Positions 37,048-47,958 of a DNA stretch of 64,000 nt are shown piece by piece. The DNA lies in contig NW_006768775.1 in the NCBI RefSeq assembly GCF_000204055.1, positions 1,643,532 through 1,707,531 on the forward strand, read 5' to 3'. The DNA comes from Melampsora larici-populina 98AG31 (Eukaryota; Basidiomycota; Pucciniomycetes; Pucciniales; Melampsoraceae). Each line of letters starts with the position of its first letter. Positions within the stretch are counted from its first letter, which is position 1. Below the pieces are notes generated by a model. That model saw nothing but the letters and a program-made list of their open reading frames with translations. It was not told the DNA's origin and did no database searches. The translations under genes and the position numbers were made by a program.

Positions 37048-39489
37048 TTAATCAGATCATCAGTAATCCAGAATTCGAGAAGAACGAACCAAAGCAAAAT
37101 TGAAAGAAGAACATTATCTTAATCATTGTATTCATAATTAGTAGACAAAGTAAACGTTAGTGTTGTATGTATGTATATATGCAGAATTAGTGATCTTGAG
37201 TGATGCTTTGTAAGCTCATTGGTTGTGATGTTATATTATTGGTTTGTAATACTTTGTTCCAGTAGTGCACCTTGTTTGATTTCATAATAAATTAGTGAGA
37301 TTTTTCATTCTAAGAAATTCCGAGTTCAAAAGAAAATGTGAGATAATTGATTGAGGAGTTGGTGAGCTGAGATAAGAAATAAAGCAGAAATTTGAACACA
37401 GATTCACTCTTGACCTTGAGATATATAGTAATCTACAAAAAACAACACAAATTGAGTTCAGAAGGGTATGAGAGATGGATTGGATTTCTGATTCATCAAA
37501 CTACAACCTTATCATCTTGATTCAAAGTCATTCAGCAGATAACAATATATCATGATTTCTAATCCACTGAAATTTATCAATGGAGATCTTGAAAGATCTA
37601 GAGCCCAAGACTATTATTCCACATGCTACTTTTTCAGTGTCAGACCAGACCCAAGTATTATTCTGGAACTTGAAGTCCATTTTGGGAATATACTTGGTGT
37701 CTGTCCTTCCAACAGGTTGGAAAATAAACAGCTGACTCCTTGATACTACCAGTGTGGCTGTGAAGATTGTAGCCAATGTCATATTCAAAAACCACCCAAT
37801 CAAAGCCAATTACAGTCATTCAATCCTGGTATATGTGGACACATTGAAGACAAACAGATTCGTTTATCACATATGATCAGGAATGGCAAGAATTTGGGCC
37901 AAAGAAAAGGTGTGTTTTGCTTTGATTGAATTGGATCATGAATATCATCTTGCTAATGTGCAAATCAGATGAAATGTAATTCCAATGATTCAAAGGTGGT
38001 CACTATTGATATATCACCAAAGGAATCCAGTATACAATGGCTGAACAATTGAAGTGTAAGAAGACCAGTCTCAGCAGCAACTCATCCCTCCACAGCATGG
38101 CATCAATCATCAAGGAAGTCCTCAGTCATCCTGCTCAACAACATTCCAATGCATCTGATGCAAGCAGTGGGTCTGCTTTGAAGGATCCAATATCACATTA
38201 TTATTTTAAGTTTCGTGAGATCACAGATCTCAATGGTTTGATTGAGAAGCATCTGGTTGAGGCAGGGGTTGATCATCATTCTCTATTTGTTCAAGATTAT
38301 CTTGCTTGTCAATATTTAATGAAGCATGAACTGGGACCAGGTGATATAAATTTATCCATCTCACTTGTGCTTCCCTGTGTGTATCAAGCAGGAGCAAGGA
38401 AAATAGATTGTTTGTGACAAAGTTATCAATCTCACTTGTGCTTCCCTGTGTGTATCAAGCAGTCATTTCATGCAATCATAATTATCTTTCTGAGTCAACT
38501 GGTCTATCCACACATTTGCCCGCTGTATGCTTATTATCCCATTCTTGTGTCTATCATTCTTATATGATACAATCTAACATTATGTAGATTTTTAGGTGAC
38601 TGGTATGACCAGTTTTTTTGTCCTTTGCATCTTCATTATCCCAAAAATCCAACATATTATGATTGATTATGCTACTTCAGTGTGGTGTTAATTGAATTGA
38701 TTTTCACAACTCAGCTTGCAGTTGTTTTCAAACGGCCAAAAGAAAGTGCTGCATTAGTTGTTAATGACTTCATGATTGACAATAATCTTTTCTGATGTAA
38801 GTGAAACAAGTTCAAAAAGTTTGAGGGCTCTTTCTATTAGTATAGTGACCTGACAAGTTGTTGATTTCTTTACCATTGACTCCTATGATTCAAAAAATGG
38901 CTCCAATATGCAAGCAACCCCAAAGAAACACCAAGCTTGCAATCAAGCATTACTATGACCATCCCAAGATGTTGTTTGCTGGGTGACCTCAAAAGTATTG
39001 CAACATTCCTTCACCAGGTGTTATAGTACCTTGGGTTCATCCCAAGATCAGATACCCCAAGTTCTATACAGATATTGGTAATTTCAACTCTTGAACCATG
39101 ACCATTGTGCTTTTGTTTGGGATTGATTTCAAGAGGAGTTACCAGACTTCCAAAAACATTCATTTTGATTGCAATCACATCAAATTAACCACAAGGGAGA
39201 AACTTTGATGGAAGTGCAGGAACTCTGTGAACAACAAGACCTACAACATTGGACCCAGGCCAACCTGGCAATCTGGCAATCAAAGAAACAGGCAGAGGCT
39301 TACCAGCACTTTTACTTTTTGAAGAGCTCAACAACTGGGACGGAAGTGGGTGCCAGTTGAACAAAGTTAGCATCAGAACCATGAAATAAACCTGTAAGTA
39401 TCAATGTTATTGTATTTTACAAGGCCAAGAATAGTCCCCAGACACAAGGTATGCTGAATGAAAGATCAGTCAGCTGGATATTCAAACAT
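37048..39489. other. Intergenic, decayed, one orphan frame
   Basis: The frame 38037-38417 on the plus strand starts with ATG and is rich in Ser (KKTSLSSNSSLHSMASI, then LKDPISHYYFKFREITDLN). It lacks a domain and could be a fragment of a repeat-borne gene. Near 38330-38460 a segment of about 40 bp (ATCTCACTTGTGCTTCCC) is directly repeated. The remainder has many stops in all frames. Confidence 0.35.
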
Positions 39490-39596
39490 ATTGATTAAAC
39501 CCTGATAAAGTGAGAACTTTTCTTCAATCTTCCTTTTCCCTCTATCTTTGTGTCAATGTCCAGAATTCTCATTCAATCCCCTGATCAGTTGTAGAT
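39490..39596 (+). repeat. Left arm of an inverted repeat split by the gypsy element
   Basis: The bases AAAGTGAGAACTTTTCTTC through ATCAGTTG, continued after the retrotransposon at 46372-46411, are the inverse of about 46436-46600. Joining both sides at the TAGAT target duplication gives a stem of about 140 bp with a short loop near 46412-46435. Confidence 0.7.
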
Positions 39597-39773
39597 TGTT
39601 ATGACCGGGGTTGGTCTCTTGGGGGGGACAGAGAGCAAGAGGAAGGTGGGTACTAGGTAGTATTGTTATTGTAGCATAGAGAACAATGCAAGTGAAAAGC
39701 TCTGCCCTATGGGCGCGCGGCTGGCATGTCTCACATTGTGACAGTCTGTGATCCTATGTAACGGATCATAACA
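39597..39773 (-). repeat. 3' LTR of the gypsy element
   Basis: 177 bp, TGTTATGACCGG to GGATCATAACA. Paired with the LTR at 46186-46371. Confidence 0.9.
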
Positions 39774-39836
39774 CTATCCCGCCCTTTACGCCCCGACTTC
39801 CTCTTGCTAGTCGGACGTCTTCCCCGGGGCTTCACA

Positions 39837-42800
39837 TTAAAAAACACGGTGGGAAAAAGCATCAGCCCCTCTTTTACCCCCTGATTCTTCTTGTTCTTCG
39901 GTGTTCTTCCACTGCTTTGGAAATCTTAAATTAAAGTTGTTGATCATCTCTCTGGCGTTTTTTAAGTTCTCTGTCGGTTCCCATGAATCATCAGCACGCC
40001 CAAACCCTTTCCACAAAATCAAATATTCTTCTTTTCTGCTTCTCTTTTGTTTATCTAAAACTTCTTCCACTTCCCATTCCTCTTCTCCCCCGATTTCGAT
40101 GGCCGGTGGTGTTTCCTGTCTCCTCTCCTCAATCAAATCCGGTGAGTGTTTTCTTAGTACAGAAACATGAAATACAGGATGTACTTTACCCATGCTAATT
40201 GGTAATTTCAATTGATATGCTGATGTCGATAACTTGTTTGTAATATTGAAAGGGCCCAACCAACAATGATCTAGCTTGGCGCTGATTTGGGTAGTCAATA
40301 TATTTCGGCTGTTGAGCCATACCTCATCACCCACGTTCCATTCAGGCGTTGATTGTACGTGTACGTCATAGTTTTGCTTCATGATGTGTTGAGCTTGAGC
40401 TAATGATTCTTTCAGTTCATCTTGAATTTCAGTAATTTTTTGAAGATGTTCTTCAACTATAGGTATACACCTCTCCGTCGATGGGATTCTGCTGAATGAC
40501 AAGTCGTATCCAAGGTTGGTGCGGAATGGGGATACGCCTGTCGAAGTATGTGTACTATTGTTATACGCGAATTCAGCTAAAGGTAAGTATTCTTCCCAAT
40601 CATCTTGTCTGTATGATACAAAATGACGGAGATACTGCTCTACGGCCTTATTAACAATTTCTGTCTGACTGCTGTCTGGGGATGATAGGCCGTTGACGGA
40701 TGGAGTGCGATCCCTAATTGTTTATTCAAGGACTCAGTCAATCTGGACACATATACGCTTCCTCGGTCAGATACTATGGTTTTAGGTGAGCCATGTAATT
40801 TCCAAGCTTCTTTCAACATTAAAGAGGCCAACTCATCTGATGATATTTCTGTTGTACATGAAATGAAATGCCCCACTTTTGTCAAGCGATCCACGACTGT
40901 GAGTATACAGTTCTTTACTTTTGATATAGGTAAGTCGGTGATGAGATCATAGCTGATATCAGTCCACGGTCCTGCAGGAATTGGTAGTGGTTCAAGTGAT
41001 CCGAATGGAATTTTGTTTGATGACTTCACTCATAGGCAGGAGTCACATCCATCTACAAACTTGTTCACATAAGTCTTCATGGATGGCCAATGGTATTGCC
41101 TTTGGACTAATGCCAATGTCTTCATACGACCTGGGTGTGCTGCTAGTAGGCTTTCATGTTGGCTTCGTAGGATTTCAAGTTTACAAGTTTTGTTGTTAGG
41201 AAATTTGATCAATCCATCCTTATACAGTAATCCATTTTGCACTTCATAGCCATCCACCGCGGTTTTCACTTCCTTGCACTGACTTGTACTCACTGCATTC
41301 ATTAGGCTGTTAATCCTTGGGTCTTGAGGTGATTCTTTTCTAATGCATTCTAAAATCATCTCGTCGGTCCATAAAGGTGAGTCTCCTGTTCTATCAATGG
41401 CATCAATCTCAATCAATTCCAGGTCTGTTGATTCTACCATGTCTTTCTCAAACCAATCTTCCACGTCCTCATTTATGATATCTTCATCCTCAAACCACGC
41501 TTCAATACTGTCTAGGTCGGCTTCGAATGAACTCTCAGACAGATTGCTTGGTCGAAGTAGGCTTCCAAATGTAAGTTTTTCATCTTGTGTTGGTTCCAGA
41601 TCTGGTCTTCGAGATAAAGCATCTGGTTTGGCACTCTCAACCTGGTCTGAATTTAATATGGAAATCGAAACATCTGAGGGTTTCTGCCCACCTCGCTTGT
41701 CATCTGGTAAGTTGCTTGGTTGGCATAAAGCTCTCCAGCTTCTTATGATCTGTGTATACCATGACCTCTAACCTATTTGGATTTCCTTCCAGATAGTGCC
41801 TCCACTCTTTAAAGGACACCACTACTGCTAACATCTCTTTGTTGAATATCTCGTAGTTGCGTTCGGCCTGGACGAGTGATCTGGAAAGGAAGGCAACCGG
41901 GTGCAACACTCCTTCATCGTCATTCTGGGAAAGTATAGCACCCAACGCATAATTGGAACAGTTGCATTCAAGTATGAACGGCTTATACGGATCAGCTATC
42001 TTTAAGATCGGCGCTGTCGTGAAGGACTTCTTAAGGGTTTGGAAAGCGTCTTCTTGTGGTTGTTTCCATTTAAACGGTGTTTTTTCACAGGTCAGGTTGT
42101 GCAAGGGTCGGGTTACTTTTGAAAAGCCTTTGATGAACCTCCAATAGAAACTAGCAAACCCGAGGAAACATTGGATTTGGTTTACATTCTTGGGGGTCGG
42201 CCATTCGGTTACAGCGGAAACTTTAGTTGGGTCCATCCTTACTTTGTTTTTTGAGATCAACAGTCCTAAATAATCAATTTCTTTTCATGAGAACTTGCAT
42301 TTTTCAGGTTTAAGCCATATGTTGTGCAATTGTAGGATTGCTAGTACTTCTTCTACAACTTTTTCATGATCTACTCCGGCCAATGTGTAAATTAGGAGGT
42401 CATCAAGGTAAGCCGCCAATTCTTTCCCAATCTTTTCTCTTAGTATGTCAGATATAAAAAATTGGAAAAATCCTGGGGCCCCTGTGGGTCCAAAGGGCAT
42501 AACTAAGGGTTCAAACTGGCCTCTTTTGCATGTAAACACTAATTTCTTCTTGTCACCTTCTTTTACCCGTAGATTATTGTAGCCATTTCGCATGTCCAGA
42601 CATGTATAGTCTTCTGCATCGCGTAGGCTATCAATCAATTCCATGGTCAATGGCAACAGGTATTGGTTCTTCACAGTGAGTGCATTGAGTTTACGATAGT
42701 CAAAACAAGGTCTCAAATTACCATCCTTTTTTCCGGTGAAGAAGACAGGAGCCGCCCATGGCGATGTAATCCGACGGATGGTCCCTTTCTGCAAGCCTTC

Positions 42801-44350
42801 ATCTATCATTGTATCAAGGGCAACTTCTTCAGCTGGCGATAGGGGTATGACTTTACTAGCCTGGGGTGTCGCACCGGGTATCAGGTCCACTCGGAAGTCG
42901 TATTTTTGATGTGGAGGCAATGTCATAGATTTCGTCTTTTTAAACATGTTGATGTACCAGTGGTAGCGTGTCGGTACTAGTTCCTCTACTGATTTCTCGA
43001 CTTTGTTCTTGGATGCTTCAGCAGCTAGTTTCGCCGATATGTTCCAGGATGCGCTGGCCGCTGACACTGTGGGTACGTAACTATTCCCAGGGCAAAGAAG
43101 CTTGTCATCTGTATTAACGAACGTGGACTTGGGCAATTCGAACTCACATTGCGGGGGCTTGATCTCCTGAAGTAAGAGAGCCCCCTCGCCAAAGTTCCTA
43201 GCTTTCCCTTTCAGCACGCTAATGTCATCCAGGGTGTTTTTCGGAGTAGGCAACACTACAGGCTTTTCCTGCTCTGTAGCGGCAATGCGTTCTTGGTCGT
43301 TTGGTGGTTTGGTCATGGTCATAGGGGTCGTAAACTGTTGTCGGAGATGTCGAAGCTTGTCATCCGTGGCAACAAATAAAGGGTAAGATTTTGTATCACA
43401 CTCACCTTGCGGGGGTGTAATGTCATCAAAGCTAACCACCCCCTTGTCACTGTCCCTAGCATTCCCCATCCAAGCTCTATGGCGATCCGGGGTGGTTTTT
43501 GGGTTGGACAATGCCATGTTGATGGCAGAAAGGTTATTCGGTTGATCAACGTGGTTCTGGTCGTATGGCGATTCGGTCGTAGGTATGCGGTTTAACAACT
43601 GTTGTCGGAAATGTGGGTGCTTGTCATCCGTGGCAATGATTGAAGGATAAGAAACTTTATTGCACTCACCTTGCGGGGGTGTAATGTCAGCAACGCTAAC
43701 CACCCCCTTGTCATTGTCCCTAGCATTCCCCATCCAAGCTCTGTGGCGATGCGGGGTGGTTTTGGGTTAGACGATGCCAGGTTGATGGCAGCAAGGTAAG
43801 TCAAATGGTTGTTTTGTTGTTGGGTCATGGTGTTGTTTGGCGTTGCGAGGTCGATAGCAGCAAGGTGGCCTACTTCTGTCTTGGGCCGTAGGACACCTTT
43901 CTTCCAATCGATGTGGTGTCCGTTCTTCTTCAACCAAGGCATGCCGAGTATAGCATTGTAAGTGTCCTTAATTTTTGTAACAAGGAATCTGGTCGTATCC
44001 TTATTGTTGTCGATATATAGGTTGGTGTTGTGGGCAACGGTGCAAGGTGAGCCATTGGTGCCATATACATCACCGGCTGTCTCAAGAGTTGAGACCGGGA
44101 TCTTACTGCGTTCAACAAACTTAGTACCAAGTACTTTGTGTGTCGAGCCGCAGTCAATAAATGCTTGAGCGGGGTTCAAGTTGTGGGTAGGGGAAGTGGC
44201 ACAAGGGGACTCTGAGAGAGAAATGGAAGTGAAAACACGTGGGTCTGAGCCCTGAATTTCATGATTACGAACTGCATCCATCTCTCCTAATGAGTCTATC
44301 CTGCCTAGGCCCGGGGGTGGCACGTCTGTCACTCCCGAGTGTCTCCATTT
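39837..44350 (-). pseudogene. pol of the gypsy element (PR, RT, RH, IN, chromodomain; broken)
   Basis: Protease: AFIDCGSTHKVLGTKFV near 44150. Reverse transcriptase: RPCFDYRKLNALT, PFGPTGAPGFFQ, and the catalytic YLDDLLIY at about 42391-42414. RNase H: FILECNCSNYALGAILSQ and VYTDHKKLESF. Integrase: the HHCC finger (HESLLAAHPGRMKT..CDSC), DITYDLI-type core Asp, VSDRG, and PSTAYHPQT. C-terminus: a chromodomain (EEWEVEEVLDKQ, EEYLILWKGFGRADDSWEP) around 39900-40095. Breaks seen: in-frame TGA at 42285, 41700 and 41030; a 1-nt loss at about 43757; a frame change near 41640-41655; a 4-nt loss near 40655. The chromodomain would direct integration to modified histone tails. Confidence 0.85.
43140..43800 (-). 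repeat. Three linker repeats of about 230 bp between protease and RT
   Basis: Units share a pattern of NPK..W or KGNAR, DKGVVS, ITPPQGEC, YP..ATDDK, RQQ. Units one and two (43800-43592 and 43560-43330) are close to 80 percent identical by eye; the third (to about 43140) is more diverged. Unit one lacks one base in a T-run, which moves the pol frame. Confidence 0.7.
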
Positions 44351-44353
44351 TTT
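44347..44353 (-). promoter_or_regulatory. Putative -1 ribosomal frameshift site, gag to pol
   Basis: On the minus strand the gag codons are TCA AAA AAT, which contain the heptamer A AAA AAT (pattern X XXY YYZ). The gag stop follows 15 bases later. The pol frame (WRHSGVTDVPPPGLGR) is the -1 frame at this point. Motif, spacing and frame relation all agree; activity is inferred. Confidence 0.6.
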
Positions 44354-44415
44354 GATGTGTTGGCCGCTGATGTACTTCCTCCTCTTCCCACTCTATCTCC
44401 TTCCAACGCAGCAAT

Positions 44416-44716
44416 CACCGTGTCCGTATCCGTGTAGCACGTTGACGTGCACACACCAAATACTTTCAATACATACTTGAAAGACCCATTAAAGAGGTCT
44501 CCACAATAGGCATGCCTTCCCTTTGTCAACTGGGACGTTGGCACTCAGTTGACCCCAACTGCTGACAAAGGATCCCACAAATTCTTTTGTCAAATTGTCA
44601 TTCACAAAGGGTGCTCGGCACCAATCTCAGTCTAAATCCTACCAAACAGCTTTCTGTTTTTTTTCAAAACTCTCCGTGTGTGCACGTCGACGTGCTACAA
44701 GGATACCGACATGGTG
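44416..44716. mobile_element. 301-bp CAC-type MITE inside gypsy gag
   Basis: Ends CACCGTGTCCGTATCC and, inverted, CACCATGTCGGTATCC, with arms of about 42 bp (44416-44457 and 44675-44716). AAT lies on both flanks (44413-44415 and 44717-44719). Taking it out with one AAT leaves the gag reading frame continuous, which supports these exact borders. Confidence 0.85.
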
Positions 44717-45936
44717 AATCTTTGCCTCTAATTTGGCAATTTTTCCTCTTCCTTTCCCATTCATTCTCCACTTCCCTTTACAACATTTAACAGTATGACC
44801 TGATTTCCCATATGAAAAACACAATCTCTCTCCTACCCGCCTTCTATACTCCTCATTTGAGATGTCAAACCGGGCCGATGAAACATCCATAGCATCCGAG
44901 GGAGCCGATTGTACAGGAGGGTTGTAGGTGACCAATTCACCTCGGAGTTCACCATCAATAGCACAAGCAAGGCGTGTGATATCCTCGAGCCGATCAAATT
45001 GTTCTCGTATCATAGCAACACGGACATCGGTTCAAAGACCTTGGCGATAGTGACTGATAAGTGTGCTCAATTCCCATCCGGTAGCAGGTGCAAGCTGGTT
45101 AAATTGGATTGTGTAATCAGCCGCTGAATTAGTTTGCTTCAACGCCCGTAGGGCCTTCTCAGCGCGTCGTTGTCGGTCCGAGTCAAAGAATACCGCCTGA
45201 AAGGCCTCGGTGAATTCGGTGAACGTGATTGGGTTCTTCAGGCTTGGGTGTAGGGCTTGACGAAGATAAGGTTGCGCCCACTGGATAGCATCCCCTCCTA
45301 GGTAAGAGAGGGCAAACATGACTTTTGTAACGCCATTCGTGAACAAGCTGGCATTCACTGCAACATAGAGTCCAACTTGACTCGCAAATGCTTCTGCCAC
45401 AGCTCCTCCTGTTCTGGTGAATCGTTCTGGTCGGGCGACTTGGATACAGGTATCGCCGACAGCAGGGGTGGGAACACTTGGTGTGGGGTGTGCAGGCGGG
45501 GGAGCAGTAGTGGTGGTAGTAGCCAAGGGTGTTGTACGAGATGCTTCAGCAGCTTGACAAAGAGCCGTCTCCTTGGTAAGTCTGGTGTTAAGATTGGCCA
45601 TTTGCCGAACTAAGTTAGCGACTTCTTCCGCTGTTGCCATTGATGCTGACACAGGTTTTTCAGACAGGATTTCGTGCCACGTGTCTTCTTCTACCGACGC
45701 CGTCTTGCGGGATTTGGAAGGAAGGCGGGATGGTTGATTGCTGAGGGTTGTCTTCTTTTATCTAATCTTTTCTTAATGTAATCAAATGATTTTTTTCTTT
45801 CTTTCTTCTTATAATTTATACTTCTTCTTCTCTTTAATGTTTCTATTAAAAAAATTTCTTCTTAAGTTCTTATTTCTATATTTCTTCTTTCTTGTAATTC
45901 TTCTTTTCCTCTTGATCTGTCGCAGGTTAGATGCTA

Positions 45937-46184
45937 CAATCACAGGGTCCAAATTTTGCACTCACGACGAGTTAGCAGAGCATTTTCCAAGATTGTGTTG
46001 AGATTGTTGTATGTTTGGTGCCAGGCTGCACTTTGTGCAGCCTTGGAACACGCTCTTTACACCTGGCTGGAGTTGAGCCAAGTCAATCAACAAATACTCA
46101 GCATGAGTAATACCTATCTTGATACCAAACATGTATGATTCCTTTGCTAATGTGTCGTGAGTATAGGATTTGGACCCTGTGAAT
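45937..46184. repeat. Inverted repeat in the gypsy leader
   Basis: The plus strand from 45937 (ATCACAGGGTCCAAATTTTG) matches the minus strand from 46184 (ATTCACAGGGTCCAAATCC), and both go on to ACTCACGAC and TTAGCA. Fainter similarity extends to a TATGTTTGGT motif on both arms. A T-rich tract (45786-45910) follows toward gag. This could be a packaging or priming structure, or a nested inverted insertion. Confidence 0.6.
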
Positions 46185-46185
46185 A

Positions 46186-46371
46186 TGTTATGACTGGGGT
46201 TGGTCTCTTGGGGGGGACAGAGAGCGAGAGGAAGGTGGGTACTACGTAGTATTGTTATTGTAGCATAGAGAACAATGCGAGTGAAAAGCTCTGCCCTATG
46301 GGAGCGCAGCTGGCATGTCTCACATGTCACACATTGTGACAGTCCGTGATCCTATGTAACGGATCATAACA
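46186..46371 (-). repeat. 5' LTR of the gypsy element
   Basis: 186 bp, TGTTATGACTGG to GGATCATAACA. It differs from the other LTR by a few substitutions and a 9-bp insertion. Confidence 0.9.
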
Positions 46372-46600
46372 TAGATGGGAAGGAGAATCCCCACATTTCC
46401 AGAATTTGCACCATCTGTGAGGTGCAAGAACTGGTGGTGAGGATGGTGCAAATTCTGGAAATGTTGGGATTCTTCTTCCCCTCTACAAATGAGGGGATAG
46501 AAAGAGCATTCTGGACATTAACACAAAGATAAAAGGAAGTGGAAGATTGAAGAAAAGTTCTCACTTTGACTGAAAGGTATTTAAGGGTTGATGAGTGGGT
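46372..46600 (-). repeat. Remaining loop and right arm of the split inverted repeat
   Basis: Starts with the TAGAT duplication. GGTGCAAATTCTGGAAATG at about 46442 is the inverse of CATTTCCAGAATTTGCACC at about 46393. The arm continues through CTCTACAAATGAGGGGAT to AAGTTCTCACTTTGAC, which mirrors 39490-39596. No gene lies here. Confidence 0.7.
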
Positions 46601-47137
46601 GATTATGGAAAAGACCTGATGATTACTTATGGAAATGAACAAAATATTGGAAATGATATCTTACTATGGGTGGATGCTAAGAAATTTTTGAAAGTGCAGT
46701 TGACAATAGCCAAGACCTAATGATCAAACAGCCTGAGTGACAATGTCAAAGATAAGTATGATCAACAGATATTTAATGAAGCATTGCCATGGAGAAAAGA
46801 CTTGGACATATCAAGCATTTAATACTAACAAGAGAAAACAAGTCAAGGAAGTGAATGCTATAAGTTGTATGGTGAGTGAGCAGGTTTGGTGATGGAGGAA
46901 AAAGCTGGCCATGATATGGTCTCATTATATAGTCAAGGAATCCTTTTTTATAACAGATGAGATATGAGGTATTATTAACTGGTTGCATCATGAGATACGA
47001 GGCATTTTGGACTGATCACATCATCTATCATGTGATCTTTGTAATCTGATGTGGGGATGAACTTTGGTAAGACACCTGCAGTTTTAATATGGCATTGAGT
47101 TTAATTTCAGATTAACTTTAATCTAGTATTAAGTTAC
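46601..47137. other. Intergenic, no gene
   Basis: Old repeat-like DNA between the split inverted repeat and the small foldback element. No open frame is supported. Confidence 0.45.
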
Positions 47138-47140
47138 AGA

Positions 47141-47323
47141 CACTGCAAAGATAATGTATTTCTCCGAGGTGAAAAATTATTACATTTAATGTACAAAATG
47201 ATTAAAAGTGCATTAAGTCTGCATTAAGTCTGAATCATTCTGCATTAATTCTGCATTATTAATCATTTTGTGCATTAAATTTAATTATTTTTCACCTCGG
47301 AGAAATACATTATCTTCGCAGTG
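47141..47323. mobile_element. 183-bp CACTG foldback element
   Basis: Arms of about 65 bp: CACTGCAAAGATAATGTATT from 47141 and its inverse ending GCAGTG at 47323, nearly perfect. AGA on both sides (47138-47140 and 47324-47326). CACTG ends and a 3-bp duplication fit a CACTA-type non-autonomous element. Confidence 0.75.
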
Positions 47324-47326
47324 AGA

Positions 47327-47490
47327 CTGCATTGAGTTCAATTTAAGATCAAGTTAAAGGCTGCACTAAGTTGAATTTGAGATTTAGTTAAAGACTGCAT
47401 CAGGTTGAATTCAAGATTAACTTTAATTTAGGATTAAGTTTAATTTAAGATCAAGCTTAATTTAAGTTTGAGTTTAATACTGCACGTTGA
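47327..47490 (+). repeat. AT-rich tandem repeat, about 36-bp unit
   Basis: Imperfect units begin GACTGCAT or GGCTGCAC and run through GAGTTCAATTTAAGATCAAG-type sequence. About four units lie here. A related unit stands on the other side of the foldback element (47082-47137), so the element inserted into an existing array. Confidence 0.6.
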
Positions 47491-47622
47491 TCATTTACCA
47501 ATACAAAAATCATTTGCTTTGGTCTCCGGATCAGCAGATGCCACACTTGGAAAAGTCTTCAAAATTAGAATAGGTGCCTTGATAAAATTGAAATGCTGAA
47601 AATGAAAATTGTCAACCATGTA
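47491..47622. other. Spacer to the Tc1-like element
   Basis: No feature; it ends with the target TA (47621-47622) of the next element. Confidence 0.5.
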
Positions 47623-47740
47623 CAGTCAAACCGGAAAAGGTTGCCACATTGGATATTTTGAAAAGTTCAAGAAGTCCGTGCGTGACGTCAACGGTAGCCA
47701 AATTTGCGGACCAGGTACGAGGTACACTCAGATGATGCGC
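47623..47740 (+). repeat. Left TIR of the Tc1-like element
   Basis: Starts CAGTCAAACCGG after TA and shares GACGTCAACGGTAGCCAAAT with the right end in inverted orientation. Confidence 0.8.
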
Positions 47741-47958
47741 AGTCCATATTGCAGCCCCACCTGCATGCATATTTAATTTGACAATCCCATGGAACATGCA
47801 GGTTACCCACTTGTTCAAGACGTTCAACATCTTGACCTACAACTCATCCGGTTTGGAGGGGTCCATCACACGTCTGGTAAGGTCTTTCTTCCCCTATCCC
47901 CTTCCCGAATTCCTTCCGCTGGGCGAGTGTGTGTTGCTCATCATCCCTGTTTTTTCTC

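Larger units (their letters stand above)
44329..45652 (-). pseudogene. gag of the gypsy element (broken)
   Basis: The frame starts MSASMATAEEVANLVRQMAN at 45652. Typical gag capsid content follows (ARPERFTRTGG, YLGGDAIQWAQPYL, FDSDRQRRAEKALRAL). A TGA at 45032-45034 interrupts HYRQGL and TDVRVAMIREQ. The zinc knuckle near 44830 reads CFSYGKSGHTVKC, so the second Cys of CX2CX4HX4C is Tyr. A 301-bp element (44416-44716) sits in the frame. On paper, removal of that element and one AAT duplication joins AKLEAKI to AALEGDRVG without a shift. The frame then ends at TGA 44329-44331, just past a slippery heptamer. Confidence 0.8.
39597..46371 (-). mobile_element. Ty3/gypsy chromovirus retrotransposon
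   Basis: A 6775-bp element on the minus strand, with its 5' end at the right. LTRs of 177 and 186 bp start and end TGTTATGA..TCATAACA and are nearly identical. The target duplication TAGAT flanks both sides (39592-39596 and 46372-46376). A purine tract precedes the 3' LTR (minus strand AAAGGGCGGGATAG, 39774-39787). The order is gag, protease, reverse transcriptase, RNase H, integrase, chromodomain, which defines a chromovirus. The coding region carries several in-frame stops and frameshifts and a nested small element, so it is dead, although the LTRs have diverged little. The 9-bp length difference between LTRs is an extra CATGTCACA-type repeat in the right one. Confidence 0.92.
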
